Positions 20,542 to 29,513 of a stretch of DNA of 64,000 nucleotides are shown here, piece by piece. The stretch is from Phymatolithon calcareum (taxonomy: Eukaryota; Rhodophyta; Florideophyceae; Hapalidiales), in contig OZ345358.1 in NCBI GenBank assembly GCA_977006965.1, positions 2,976,001 to 3,040,000 of the forward strand. Direction: 5' to 3'. Position numbers and translations under genes: made by a program. Each line of letters begins with the position of its first letter. Position 1 is the first letter of the stretch. The notes beneath the pieces were generated by a model, which was given only the letters and a program-made list of their open reading frames with translations, was not told where the DNA came from and did no database searches.

Positions 20542-22060
20542 CTAAGCTAAAGTACTCTGTCTACTCAACACGTTCTTGATTCGTAATTCTCTCCCAACAA
20601 GAGCTCCTGTGAGTCTCTTGCACTCAAACTCAATTTCTGTACTCATCTTCGACGACGCTAGTGTACGTTGTAAGGCGACTAATTCGATCACCGCGGTAAT
20701 CCCACAATAGGCACCCAATACTGATTTTCTCCAAAGGGGTGCTCGGTTGAATGTCAACCTTAGGCACCTTAATCGTGTTGTTCTTGCTCTCATGTAAAGG
20801 ATCCCTGGTAGCTTGCCTTCAATAGGCATCTTCATTGATCTGCCTTCTTCTTCCTTTTCCCATACCTTAATTGTTTCTTCTCTACTCCTCTTCTTCGTGA
20901 CGGATCTCTCCTGGGCTTTCTGAAGGGCTTGCCGCAAGTCTTCATAAATCTTGAGATATTCAATATCCTTCATTTCTTCCTTTATGTCCTCAACTCTTCC
21001 AAAGTACTCTTCTGTTTCTTCAAGGCGCTTATTGTGCCTTACCAGGCTTAATGCAAACCTTTCTGCTTGATGACGTCTCCTCATCATTTGTGGTCCCAGT
21101 CGGCACAGAGCTCGCATTCGGTCCCGGCGGTGCTCGACATATTTTCCGAAAACATTCTTGCAGAACAAGCCCTCTGCCGTCTCGATTGCCGAGAGCAATC
21201 GATTTGTCATTGGAGTCACGTGTAGCACATACTCCCATTTCGGGATAATTAGCGACTTAAAGATCCTGATGCATGTCTCCGGTTTGAATCCTCGAACATG
21301 CACTCCAAGCTCCCGAAGCTTATGTATACATCCTGCAGCATTTAGAACTCTTGCTCTGGCCGTGTCATCCGTAATAACCTTGTTATTTATGCTTACCCCA
21401 AGATGCGAGAGTCTCCAGGCTTGATGCAGTTCTCGTCCCGCCAAGAAAAAAGTGTGCTTCTGAAGCCCTTTGTACTTAAGAACTTCGCTTTTTCCGGGTT
21501 ATGTGTTCCATTTCATGCCGTTTTCGCTTGCTCAAATGGTCTCTATATCAAGAAGTTTCTGCATTCCTCGTCCTGTCTTCGCTTGAAGCTGAACGTCATC
21601 TGCGAACAATTGCACAGGGCTGTCTGAGACGTTTCCGTCTGTATTGGAGACGGCTTCTGCGAATGTGTCCATGAATATATTGTATAGACATGGACTGAGC
21701 GGGGAACCTTGAGGCACTCCTCGATCGATGATACACCACGTTTCTGTCTCGTTTCCAGCTGATGTGACCCATGAGTGTTTTCACAGGTACGGAGCCATCC
21801 TTGTAATCTCTTCAGGAAGTTTCTCCGTCAGCCTCTTCTTGAGGATATCCCTTGGCAAACTATGGTATGCCGCTGATAGGTCGAGAACTGCCATGAACGG
21901 ATGAGCCTTTTTCATTGTACTTTTTTCCCGGAGTATAGCGAGATATGTGCTTCTGTCTTTCCGAAAACCCAGCTGAACCTTGTTGAAGCGGTAGTTCTCG
22001 CGTATGTATGCGTCTAGAGCCGAGTCAATGATATTCCTGGCTTGACTTAAAAAGAGATAT
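20542..22060 (-). pseudogene. LINE family A reverse transcriptase, palm to C terminus
   Basis: From about 22060 to 20542 the minus-strand reading frame is continuous except for three in-frame stops: TGA at 21781-21783, TGA at 21532-21534 and TAA at 21499-21501. Catalytic blocks are intact in sequence (GVPQGSPLSP and LFADDVQLQA with the DD pair). After the palm come LGVSINNKVI and KSLIIPKWEYVLHVTP. The last 190 residues are charged and coiled-coil-like with no cysteine pairs. The RT copies element RNA at a nicked target in LINEs; this copy is dead. Confidence 0.85.
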
Positions 22061-22352
22061 CCACCTGTGGTATAGTGGTAAAACTGCCTCCGCGCACCTG
22101 TGCGCATGTTTCGGTATGATACAGGAAGGAATGTGAGGTCGCCGGTTCGAGTCCTGTCCCAAACAAGAATTGAATTACGTTCCGCGAAGGGCACACGGAT
22201 TTCGCCGTGTAGTGGTGTGCCGCAGTACTCGCGGGAAGCAGTTACGCGAGTACCCAGAATGGATCCAGCTCATGAACATCTTAGAGGCCCCCTAGATGTG
22301 AGCTACCTTAGCGTAGCTCGAATATCATGCAATAAACAAACAAACAAACAAA
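22061..22352 (+). mobile_element. tRNA-derived SINE with 13-base target duplication
   Basis: The element starts with an RNA polymerase III promoter: box A TGGTATAGTGG at 22068-22078 and box B GGTTCGAGTCC at 22144-22154. The 65 bases between the boxes are longer than in most tRNA genes. A tRNA-unrelated body follows, then a small hairpin (GAGCTAC/GTAGCTC near 22300) and an (AAAC)n tail at about 22331-22352. The target duplication TAAAAAGAGATAT is perfect at 22048-22060 and 22353-22365. It sits in the opposite strand of LINE family A. A diverged relative of the body may lie at 7931-8060. Confidence 0.9.
22068..22154 (+). promoter_or_regulatory. Pol III internal promoter (boxes A and B) of the SINE
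   Basis: TGGTATAGTGG fits the box A consensus and GGTTCGAGTCC fits box B exactly. The parent tRNA cannot be named with confidence, because the region between the boxes does not fold as a normal anticodon arm. Confidence 0.8.
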
Positions 22353-22365
22353 TAAAAAGAGATAT

Positions 22366-22734
22366 GGGCCTGTAATTTGCTGCGACATGAGCTGGGCTTT
22401 TCTTGTATAAGGGAATCAGAGTTGCTTGGCACCATGCCCGAGGAAGACATTTGAGTCTCCCGCATGTTTCCCATAATTCTAGCATTATTTCGAGCCCCGC
22501 TTCTTTGTTCGCGTGCAATATTTCGACCGCAACTCCGTCGGGACCTACCGCCTTCCCCTTTGGTGCTCTGTTGAATGCTCTTGCGATGTGCCGCTTCATT
22601 GCCCTATTGAGTGCAAACGTACGCAACGGCAGATTACAGTCTTTACATGACATGTGCGCATCACATGTAGCCCGGCAACGAATACAAAATCTCGCAATCA
22701 GGAGAGAATTGCTTGGAAAGTTCTCTGTGAGCAA
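22366..22734 (-). pseudogene. LINE family A reverse transcriptase, finger region
   Basis: This 5' segment encodes NRAPKGKAVGPDGVAVEIL and LIPLYKKSPAHVAANYRPIS, the first conserved RT blocks. It then runs into the SINE tail, whose reverse complement reads LFICLFVCL. Removing the SINE and one target copy joins it to the 21781-22060 part at DNA level, with a one-base shift inside a T run. Confidence 0.85.
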
Positions 22735-22929
22735 ATAGTCTGTGCTACAGGTGGTACCAGTAATTTACAAAATTTGATACTCGCGGACAACGGGGGAGTT
22801 GTCTCACTGGAAATCGAGCAAATACGCTATTGAGATGGGGCCCATTGCGCAGAAAATCCACCATCCCTTTTGCAGTCCCGCACTCTCGGCTACTTCGGCC
22901 ACAGGATACACCGATCTCCGGCTCAGTTG

Positions 22930-23700
22930 GGATTTTTGATGATTTTATTTATAAGCTCCCGGTTTCTCTCATTTGAGTATCAGGATCGCTTTCACAAAGG
23001 TCTCTAATAGAGTCCATTCTGGTGACTTAAAACCTTCTTGATTCGCAAGTATCTTCCAACCAACGTTATGTTGACTCTTGCACCTATGTTCAACTTCATG
23101 ATTCATCTTCGGTGAGGATTTAATACGTCGAAAAGGAGCTGGTTCTGATCTCTATGATACCGAAGCAGGCACTCGATACTGATTTTCTCTAAAGAGACAT
23201 TTGGCTTAATATCACCCTTAAGCACCGGTACTATGTCATCATTTATCTGATATAACGATCGGTGGTAATTCGTTCGATTCTACCGTTGGCATAGTAACCT
23301 ATATGTTCTCTTTTTCCTTTTCCCATACCTGAACTATTCCTTCTCGTACGTGCACTTGTTAGTAGAGAATTAAGAATTAATGAGGCCATGACCGACCAGA
23401 CAACGCTACATTAGAAAATCGTTCGAAAAGCCAGACCTGTTACTCCTAAGTGAGGCGTTGGTAGATTTTAAATAAATCCTTACGTATCCTCTATTCCTTC
23501 TCGTTGCGAACTCTTCGACACACCTACTTTTTCGATGCTTTCGATATATTCTCATCTTTTCCATAATTGCCTTCTGCTACTTCGAGCTTTTTCTCTCTTC
23601 CGCCGAAATAGAAAGGGCACATATCACTGATGCGAACAAGATTTTCGTTTCGTGCCTTAGATACAATATTGACACTAATGACGATGCCGTTTAGACTGCG
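22930..23700 (-). pseudogene. LINE family A, copy 3, heavily decayed 3' part
   Basis: The DNA at 23030-23110 parallels the end of copy 2: CTTCTTGATTCGCAAGTATC, then CTCTTGCACC, CAACTTCATGATTCATCTTC. The TTTGATGATTTTATTTATAA stretch near 22937 matches the 3' UTR of copy 2. No frame of any length survives. Confidence 0.55.
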
Positions 23701-25060
23701 AGGCAAATTTCCACAGATTTGTGTACCGTAACCGTCAGCATAGTACGTGCAGCATTCCTAGTGGCTTGTTTCACAATTCCTTCATTTAGTTGTATTCCGT
23801 TTTCGACAGAACACACTTTTGCATGGTCAGAAGGACAGGAGGCGCTACCAATGACAGGGGAAGACGGATTCTCCGGAGGGTGGGATAGTTCGAATGGCAT
23901 TGGTGGACCGATATCACCAGTACTGGTTGATCCCTGGGTCTGCCATCAACTCAATGTGACACTCTACAAGGGACGCCGTACCTTGAGCATTAGGCCGTTG
24001 CGACGCCGTCAGCTCACTAGTTTGTCCCGATGCAATGCGAACTACGTGTCATTCTACTCTCAATGGGCATTGCTCATTATCGGCTTGCGCGCGAAGGGCC
24101 GTACATTTCAGCTTGCAAGCTTGGAGCGATCGTCTCCGACACTTCAAGTAAAAGTTGTACTTATTCGCTGTTACATCGCCTATATTATTCCGGTCGTCAT
24201 CGAGTCAAGCCGGCGAGCAAGATGTACATCAGGTGATCAACGACATTACGCACACCGGTCCTGTCGCCACGTCGGACCTCTTAAATCTACGTGGCTCCAA
24301 GAGAGCTCGGTTGTCTTTTTTCCACCCACCCTGACAGTGTAGAAGGTCTTGAAGTCAACCTGGTGGGACCCTGATTGTAAGGTTGCGGCGCTTGGTGACC
24401 GTGCATAATAATGGGACATGCAGTTTGTGCGTGCCGCAGTGGATGGATCTTAATGTTGTGGGGCTTTGGATGCCCGGACCTAAGAATGGGGCAGTGCGGA
24501 GAGTGCGTGCGCCTGGAGATCATGTCCCTCCAGCAACGCTGTTCCGTAGACTTATGTAGACTAGTTTAACTCATCTAGCTAGAGCTATCGCTCGGATCGC
24601 GCGAGGCCCTGATACCAAGTTTTACGGCCATCGGTGCCGTGGACTAAAAAGCATGTAAGGCCGTTGCGCCGCTACGCGCGCAACGCATTGCCCCGCGTCC
24701 CGAGAAGGTTTTCTCCGCCAAAAAGAACATCACGCAAGTATTCTTAGCGAACTACAAGCGCCTTGGGAGTGGGAAACCCCAAATTAAATTTATCTTAGAC
24801 GATGTCGGTCGAGGGAACAAAAGGACAAGTTGAAGTATATTTATCTGATAAATATAATGCTACTAAGCCTTTTACTCCCTTTGCCAATATTAACCTACGC
24901 CTATCCACTGTTAAAGATTCCATGCTCAGTGAGCTGAGCATGGACTGAACGCAATTCAAGATGATAAACTGAGATCCAGTAGAGTTCAAGTAGAAGTTTA
25001 TTCAACAAACATATCAATTGCGGTTGACAGTGGACGAACATCTAACGCAACGTAAAGTAC
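23701..25060. other. Intergenic, no gene recognised
   Basis: A 207-codon open frame on the plus strand (23719-24342) has no recognisable domain and unusual composition, so I treat it as chance. The rest has only short frames. Confidence 0.4.
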
Positions 25061-25162
25061 TTGAACAGCTATTTAATCAGAGCGAAAAGGGGACATCTGC
25101 CCCAAAGAAGTAGAGCATTTGGCAGGAACGGCATACCAAACACGACTAGACAAAGAAATCGG

Positions 25163-25678
25163 CTACACAACCACACAACCCATGTATCCATGCTTGACAG
25201 GAGCCTTCTTCTTGATGCACTCTTCCGGACGCCTGATGCGGCGAGGAACACGTGGTGTCCTCGGCAGGCGTGGTGTACGCGGGGTTCTAGGCCTGCGAGG
25301 AGTGCGAGGAGTTCGCGGGGTGCGAGCTTGACGCGGTGCGCGCGGTGTGCGTGGCGTTCGGGGCGTCCTGGGGGTGCGCGGTGCACGAGAGGTCCTGGGG
25401 GTGCGGGGCGGACGTGGATTCTCCCTTGTTCCACGCGGCACACGAGAAGCTTTGGGCTTCAGAAGCTCGAGTGGGGAACGGGGATCAGTGGAACCGTTCG
25501 ATGCGTGCCCGTTCTCTTCGTTCAGATGAACGGAGTTAAGGGCACATTCGATATTCGCCGTCGTTATGTCCTCTTCAGCAACCTCGCTAGGCGGCACGAG
25601 AACATCTGCGATCGACATCGCGCCTTTGTCGACCTTGACTGCAAAGTGCTCAGAAAGCACTCTCAGACTCCGGGGCAA
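25163..25678 (-). CDS. Arg-Thr-Pro triplet-array protein 1
   Basis: The 171-residue protein has an acidic N-terminal part ([18 protein letters not shown]) and then the module [12 protein letters not shown], an array of R-x-P triplets, and the cap [14 protein letters not shown]. By codon count there are 19 triplets between the NP and the RRI cap, with an odd RQA triplet at position 10. Some triplets have drifted (RAP, RLP, RVP, RRP). No signal peptide or membrane helix is seen, so it is likely cytosolic or nuclear. Arginine every third residue suits binding to nucleic acid or another polyanion, and TP sites suit proline-directed kinases; both are inference. A paralogue with two modules lies 2.6 kb away on the same strand (28240-29013). 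The Gly/Val-rich frames on the opposite strand are shadows. Confidence 0.6.
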   Translation of the reverse strand: MPRSLRVLSEHFAVKVDKGAMSIADVLVPPSEVAEEDITTANIECALNSVHLNEENGHASNGSTDPRSPLELLKPKASRVPRGTRENPRPPRTPRTSRAPRTPRTPRTPRTPRAPRQARTPRTPRTPRRPRTPRTPRLPRTPRVPRRIRRPEECIKKKAPVKHGYMGCVVV

Positions 25679-25739
25679 ATAGTGGCCAAGGAAGAGTCAG
25701 AGGAGTCGGACGCGACGCTGAAGTAGAGGCAAGATGCAA

Positions 25740-28239
25740 AAGCACACACCAGTTGTTGCAGGTGGACATTTTAAACACGTAAGCTGACTCTAGTTTGAAC
25801 TGAAAGAACGGATTTCATGTCGTTACAGGGAAGCTGTAGTGTTGCTTTTCCCTCTGCTAACTTATCGATCACAAAGTGTCGATGGCTTGTTGGACCAGGA
25901 AATTCTGAAGCAAGCGTTAATTGCTGCCGCGATCGGCTACTAGAGTGAGGGGCGACAACGCTTACGTGTATTTGAGGAGAGGTCCCGAATTGAATTACTT
26001 GGTTATTTGAAATGGCTCACATCTACGGTATTCAAGCTGTTTGCACGTGGAATACGTTGTGTTTCTGAGCACCTTTGCCGTAATCTAAGTAGAAGATAGC
26101 CATAAAGCACGCCTTGCTAGCCTCATCGGGGAGAAACCAGTTTAACATACATAAATACATGTGTTTCTGAGCAATAGACGTACTCGGAATGAACAGGGAT
26201 ATCCAGCTTAGTTCATCTTCGCAATTGGACAGTTTGTATTGCTTATCGATTTCATTACGGCTTTGTCTTCATCTAAGGCCTCTGAATTAAGTTCTCTCCC
26301 AGTGAGAGTGTTCCAAGCGCATGCTCAACATGAGGAATGTTGACGCGGAAGTTTTCCAAACTGCGCAAACGATATGAGGGCATTTTGGACTTCTTTTCTG
26401 GCAACCTACTCGATTCCTATAACCGGAGAGTACCATTCTCTGTAGTATCACATGTATTCTCCCGAGCATGCTGCCATGCGTATTCTGATGCTGAACGCCG
26501 ATATTATATCCTCACTACGTCCATTTTAGACGTCCATAAGGCTTCCATGGTCAGAAACTCCGTAAGCCCGAAAGTTGTCTTCGGCGAGATGTCTTACAAC
26601 TCGCCTACTGCGTTCGAATGTGTAGACTCTGGCAGGGGTTACCCAATCCGATAGATGGTTTCCATCCAGTGCGAATGTCTTACTGGCTTATGTTGGAATA
26701 GAACGCATGTCTTGGCTATCATTGTGTGAATGTTTCCGTTGGTCAATTTGATAGTCGCGATTTCGCTGCTCGCCGCAACAGTTGCCTCTCTCCATCGACA
26801 AGGGCATTGGTTACCGCTTCTGAAGTCTCTAAGTCACCGACTGTATAGATTTTAAGAAAGAGAGATTCTCTCAACGTACTCAACGTACAAGAACTGTTGA
26901 CGCGCGCGACAATGCGCTTTATAACGTGCATAAGCCGCTCAAGCTGACTTTCCTTTTTCACAGTCGGTCGTTGTTGCTAATCCCAGATTGGAAATTCCTG
27001 TTTTGGAGGCAATCTGTCAACGTTTTATTCCTAGAGCAAAAGGGACCAAGAGGCGTTGCTATAAAGGGAAGTCTTTGTTGACTACCATGACGATTGAGTC
27101 AAGCCAAGGAGGGTATACAGCGTGCTGCTCATGCTGATAGAGCTGTTATCTGTAGCCATTGCGAGTGAGAAATCAGGGCCGTTATGCTGATAGAGTAGCC
27201 CAGGGTCGATGCTGGTAGTGTCATTCACCACAGGCAGGTAACTTCCATAGACATTTTGTCTCTGATCTTTTGCATATTTCTACTGAGATCCTATGTCCTT
27301 GACTGCACGCTTTCCCTTTCCTACGGCTTATGATTTGGAAAACTTCATCTGTTTAATGTCCAGAGTGGAGCCGCTTGAGACATGCTGTACGGGAGCTCAG
27401 AGGGTTGTGCAATGCGTTCAATGGCGACTTGCCGGAAATCTAAATTTCTGTAGACCTCGTCCTCAAATCGCCTGCTTGGGACATGGATCCACTGTTGTAC
27501 TCTTGAGTTGGTGATGGCAGCACGCCGCGGAAGTGGCATCATTCGCTTGTCCATCAATATCATCCCCATGGCTACGCACGAGCAGGTGCATGACATAGGG
27601 AGAGCCCAACATGGATTGTGTTCCCAAAGCGGAGAAGCGCGGAAGCAATCAATCACGCAAAAGAATTACATAAATTGCATGACTTACATGAGGAATCCCC
27701 ACTTCTTTGATGTATGGGAAAAGCGAACAAGCGCAAACGTCTCCTACCAGATTGCGAAAACAAAAACCCACGAGAAACGAGGAGAGCTTGTAATCAGCAC
27801 TATATAACATATATTGCTGCTGTGTATTGCTGAATTCAAGCCAGCATGTACGTGGAGTGTTGGCTGTAGTGTGTACTGTACACAGTAGTTTGAAACCCAG
27901 GAAATGCTGACAATTTTACTATTGACGATAGAAAAGGACTAGAAAAAGCATAGAGTACTGCAAGTGGCAATATCTATGCTGACATCAACGATGTCAATGG
28001 GTCGGTTAACCAAGCTTGAATAGGAAGTGGTATATCATTGTGAACGACTTCAAGAAAGAAAACGTTCGACTTGTCCAAGAGCTTGATAACAAATCCACTG
28101 ACGTCGATCATATCGAAAAGCCGATATGAAACGAAGAAAACCAATAAGCACAAAGTCACTTTCGTTCGTGAGTAAACCTGAGGAAGCCTATGCGCTTGCT
28201 CGACAGTTTGTCACGAAAGATCTGGAATGCAACAGGCGA
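25740..28239. other. Intergenic between the two triplet-array genes
   Basis: No gene is recognised. A TGTACTGTACACAG motif lies at 27872-27885. Codon-like patterns are weak on both strands. Confidence 0.4.
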
Positions 28240-29013
28240 TTAGACAGCACCGTCAATGCTGACCGGGCATCTGGTCTTCTTCTTCATATACTCCTCCGGC
28301 GCGCGAATCCTGCGCGGCGTGCGCGGGGTGCGTGGAGTGCGTGGAGTGCGCGGAGTTCGCGGAGTCCTCGGGGTGCGAGCCACACGCGGCGTGCGGGGAG
28401 TGCGAGGTGTGCGCGGCGTGCGTGGAGTGCGAGGGGTTCGAGGCGTCCGAGGCGTGCGCGGTGTGCGGGGCGTGCGTGGTGGACGGGGGTTGTCAGCTGT
28501 TCCGCGTGGGACACTTTGAACCTTGGGGGTCGGACGGTCAAGCGGTGCGGGAATTGGCGAAGAGGAAGTGTGGTTGGAGACGGAATCCTTGGTCTTCTTC
28601 TTCTTCATATATTCATCCGGGGTACGAATGCGGCGGGGCGTACGCGGAGTGCGCGGAGTACGAGGAGTGCGTGGGGTTCTCGGCGTTCTCGGCGTACGCG
28701 GCGTCCGTGAAGTTCGTGCTCGTCGTGGAGTGCGCGGAGTTCGCGGCGTGCGAGGAGAGCGAGGCGTGCGTGGCGTCCTCGGCGTACGTGGTGTGCGCGG
28801 TGTGCGTGGATTGTCAGGGGTTCCCCGACGACGAACATAGAACTTACGACGTTCGGGCGGGGCGGCAATGGCGGTCGATCCTTCTCCGTGAGCGGCAGCG
28901 CCCTTTTCCTCCTTGGTCAGATTGGCCTGCAGATGTGCGGAGATGGTCGTGGAGGGACCCTCCTCTTGCTCAGCCTCCGTAGTCGATGCGAGAAGCTCTG
29001 TACGCGACATGTT
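28240..29013 (-). CDS. Arg-Thr-Pro triplet-array protein 2 (two modules)
   Basis: I start this gene at the ATG at 29013 (MSRTELLASTTEAEQEEG), because the in-frame sequence before it looks untranslated; an ATG at 29175 would add 54 residues. An acidic, Ala-rich N terminus leads to module 1 (RRRGTPDNP, 19 triplets, RRIRTPDEYMKKKK). A Ser/Pro linker follows, then module 2 (VPRGTADNPRPP, 19 triplets counted from RPP, RRIRAPEEYMKKK). Module 1 has RRA at triplet 10 and module 2 has RVA at triplet 12, recalling RQA in the 25163-25678 protein. Codons for Arg, Thr and Pro vary throughout, so the array is not a recent DNA expansion. No family is known to me; nucleic-acid binding or a phospho-switch rod is inference. 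Confidence 0.65.
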   Translation of the reverse strand, partial: NMSRTELLASTTEAEQEEGPSTTISAHLQANLTKEEKGAAAHGEGSTAIAAPPERRKFYVRRRGTPDNPRTPRTPRTPRTPRTPRSPRTPRTPRTPRRARTSRTPRTPRTPRTPRTPRTPRTPRTPRRIRTPDEYMKKKKTKDSVSNHTSSSPIPAPLDRPTPKVQSVPRGTADNPRPPRTPRTPRTPRTPRTPRTPRTPRTPRTPRTPRVARTPRTPRTPRTPRTPRTPRTPRRIRAPEEYMKKKTRCPVSIDGAV

Positions 29014-29448
29014 GGATCTCTCGAAGTGACTTTGTGAGGAATTAAAGATAGGTTGGGGATGAGGTCTGGGATGCGGATATGGAATGTGCGGAAGAGACGG
29101 AGAAGGGTGGCGCTGCCCTGAAATACAGGAGCGCGAGTACATGCAGTCTTGTCGGTCGCTCGTACTCTGACACACACAGTGGGAAGGATTCTAGTAATAA
29201 TCTGTATTTCATGTTGGCTGCACTGCATGTGGATTTGGGGTACAGCTTTTGCGATCTCAAGTTGCGACAGCCACAGACGGGGCAGAAGTGAAAAATTCGT
29301 GGAGGTTCAGCTCCGAGTTGGGAAAGATTGGATGCTCTGGTGCGGAGGGGCAACACATACGTGTCTACAAAGTACGTCGAAAGGCTGGATACTGTATTCG
29401 ATCTCATCGGTGTAGAAAAAGTATTTTTGAAATATGTAAAACGAAGTG
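29014..29448. other. Upstream region of triplet-array gene 2
   Basis: Probable promoter and 5' untranslated region on the minus strand. No TATA box or ACTGTAC motif is obvious. Confidence 0.35.
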
Positions 29449-29513
29449 GAAGCCATCACCATGATGGCTTCGGTTGTCATGTGATTGAACATGAGGCATG
29501 ATGCTTCATGTTC
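29449..29513. repeat. Two adjacent perfect hairpins
   Basis: GAAGCCATCA-CCA-TGATGGCTTC at 29449-29471 has a 10-base stem. GAACATGA...TCATGTTC at 29487-29513 encloses GCAT-G-ATGC, with single unpaired bases. They are 15 bases apart and lie in AT-rich DNA with no gene nearby. Confidence 0.7.

Larger units (their letters stand above)
20470..22750 (-). mobile_element. LINE family A, copy 2, interrupted by a SINE
   Basis: This is a non-LTR retrotransposon fragment on the minus strand. From 5' to 3' it has the finger region (GKAVGPDGVAVEIL, LIPLYKKS, ANYRPIS), a SINE insertion, then GFRKDRSTYLAIL, LDLSAAYHSLPRDIL, GVPQGSPLSPCLYN, LFADDVQLQA and a long basic C-terminal region. No endonuclease domain or terminal zinc finger is visible. 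The 3' end near 20480 has AAAATAAAATCATT on the minus strand, a likely 3' tail sequence that recurs in copy 3. It is the longest of five copies in the window. Confidence 0.88.

Noticed and set aside
22061-22160. A functional tRNA gene with intron
   Set aside because: No acceptor stem is formed. A long unrelated body, an A-rich tail and a 13-base target duplication mark a SINE.
23719-24342. 207-codon open frame
   Set aside because: No domain and patchy composition; it overlaps decayed repeat DNA and has no conserved block elsewhere in the window.
25163-28830. Triplet arrays as simple DNA microsatellite expansion
   Set aside because: Codons vary at synonymous positions and all arrays have 19 triplets, which simple expansion does not explain.
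28256-28840. VRGVRG and collagen-like frames on the plus strand of the triplet arrays
   Set aside because: Reverse readings of the Arg-Thr-Pro arrays. The minus strand has the caps, the acidic N terminus and synonymous codon variation.
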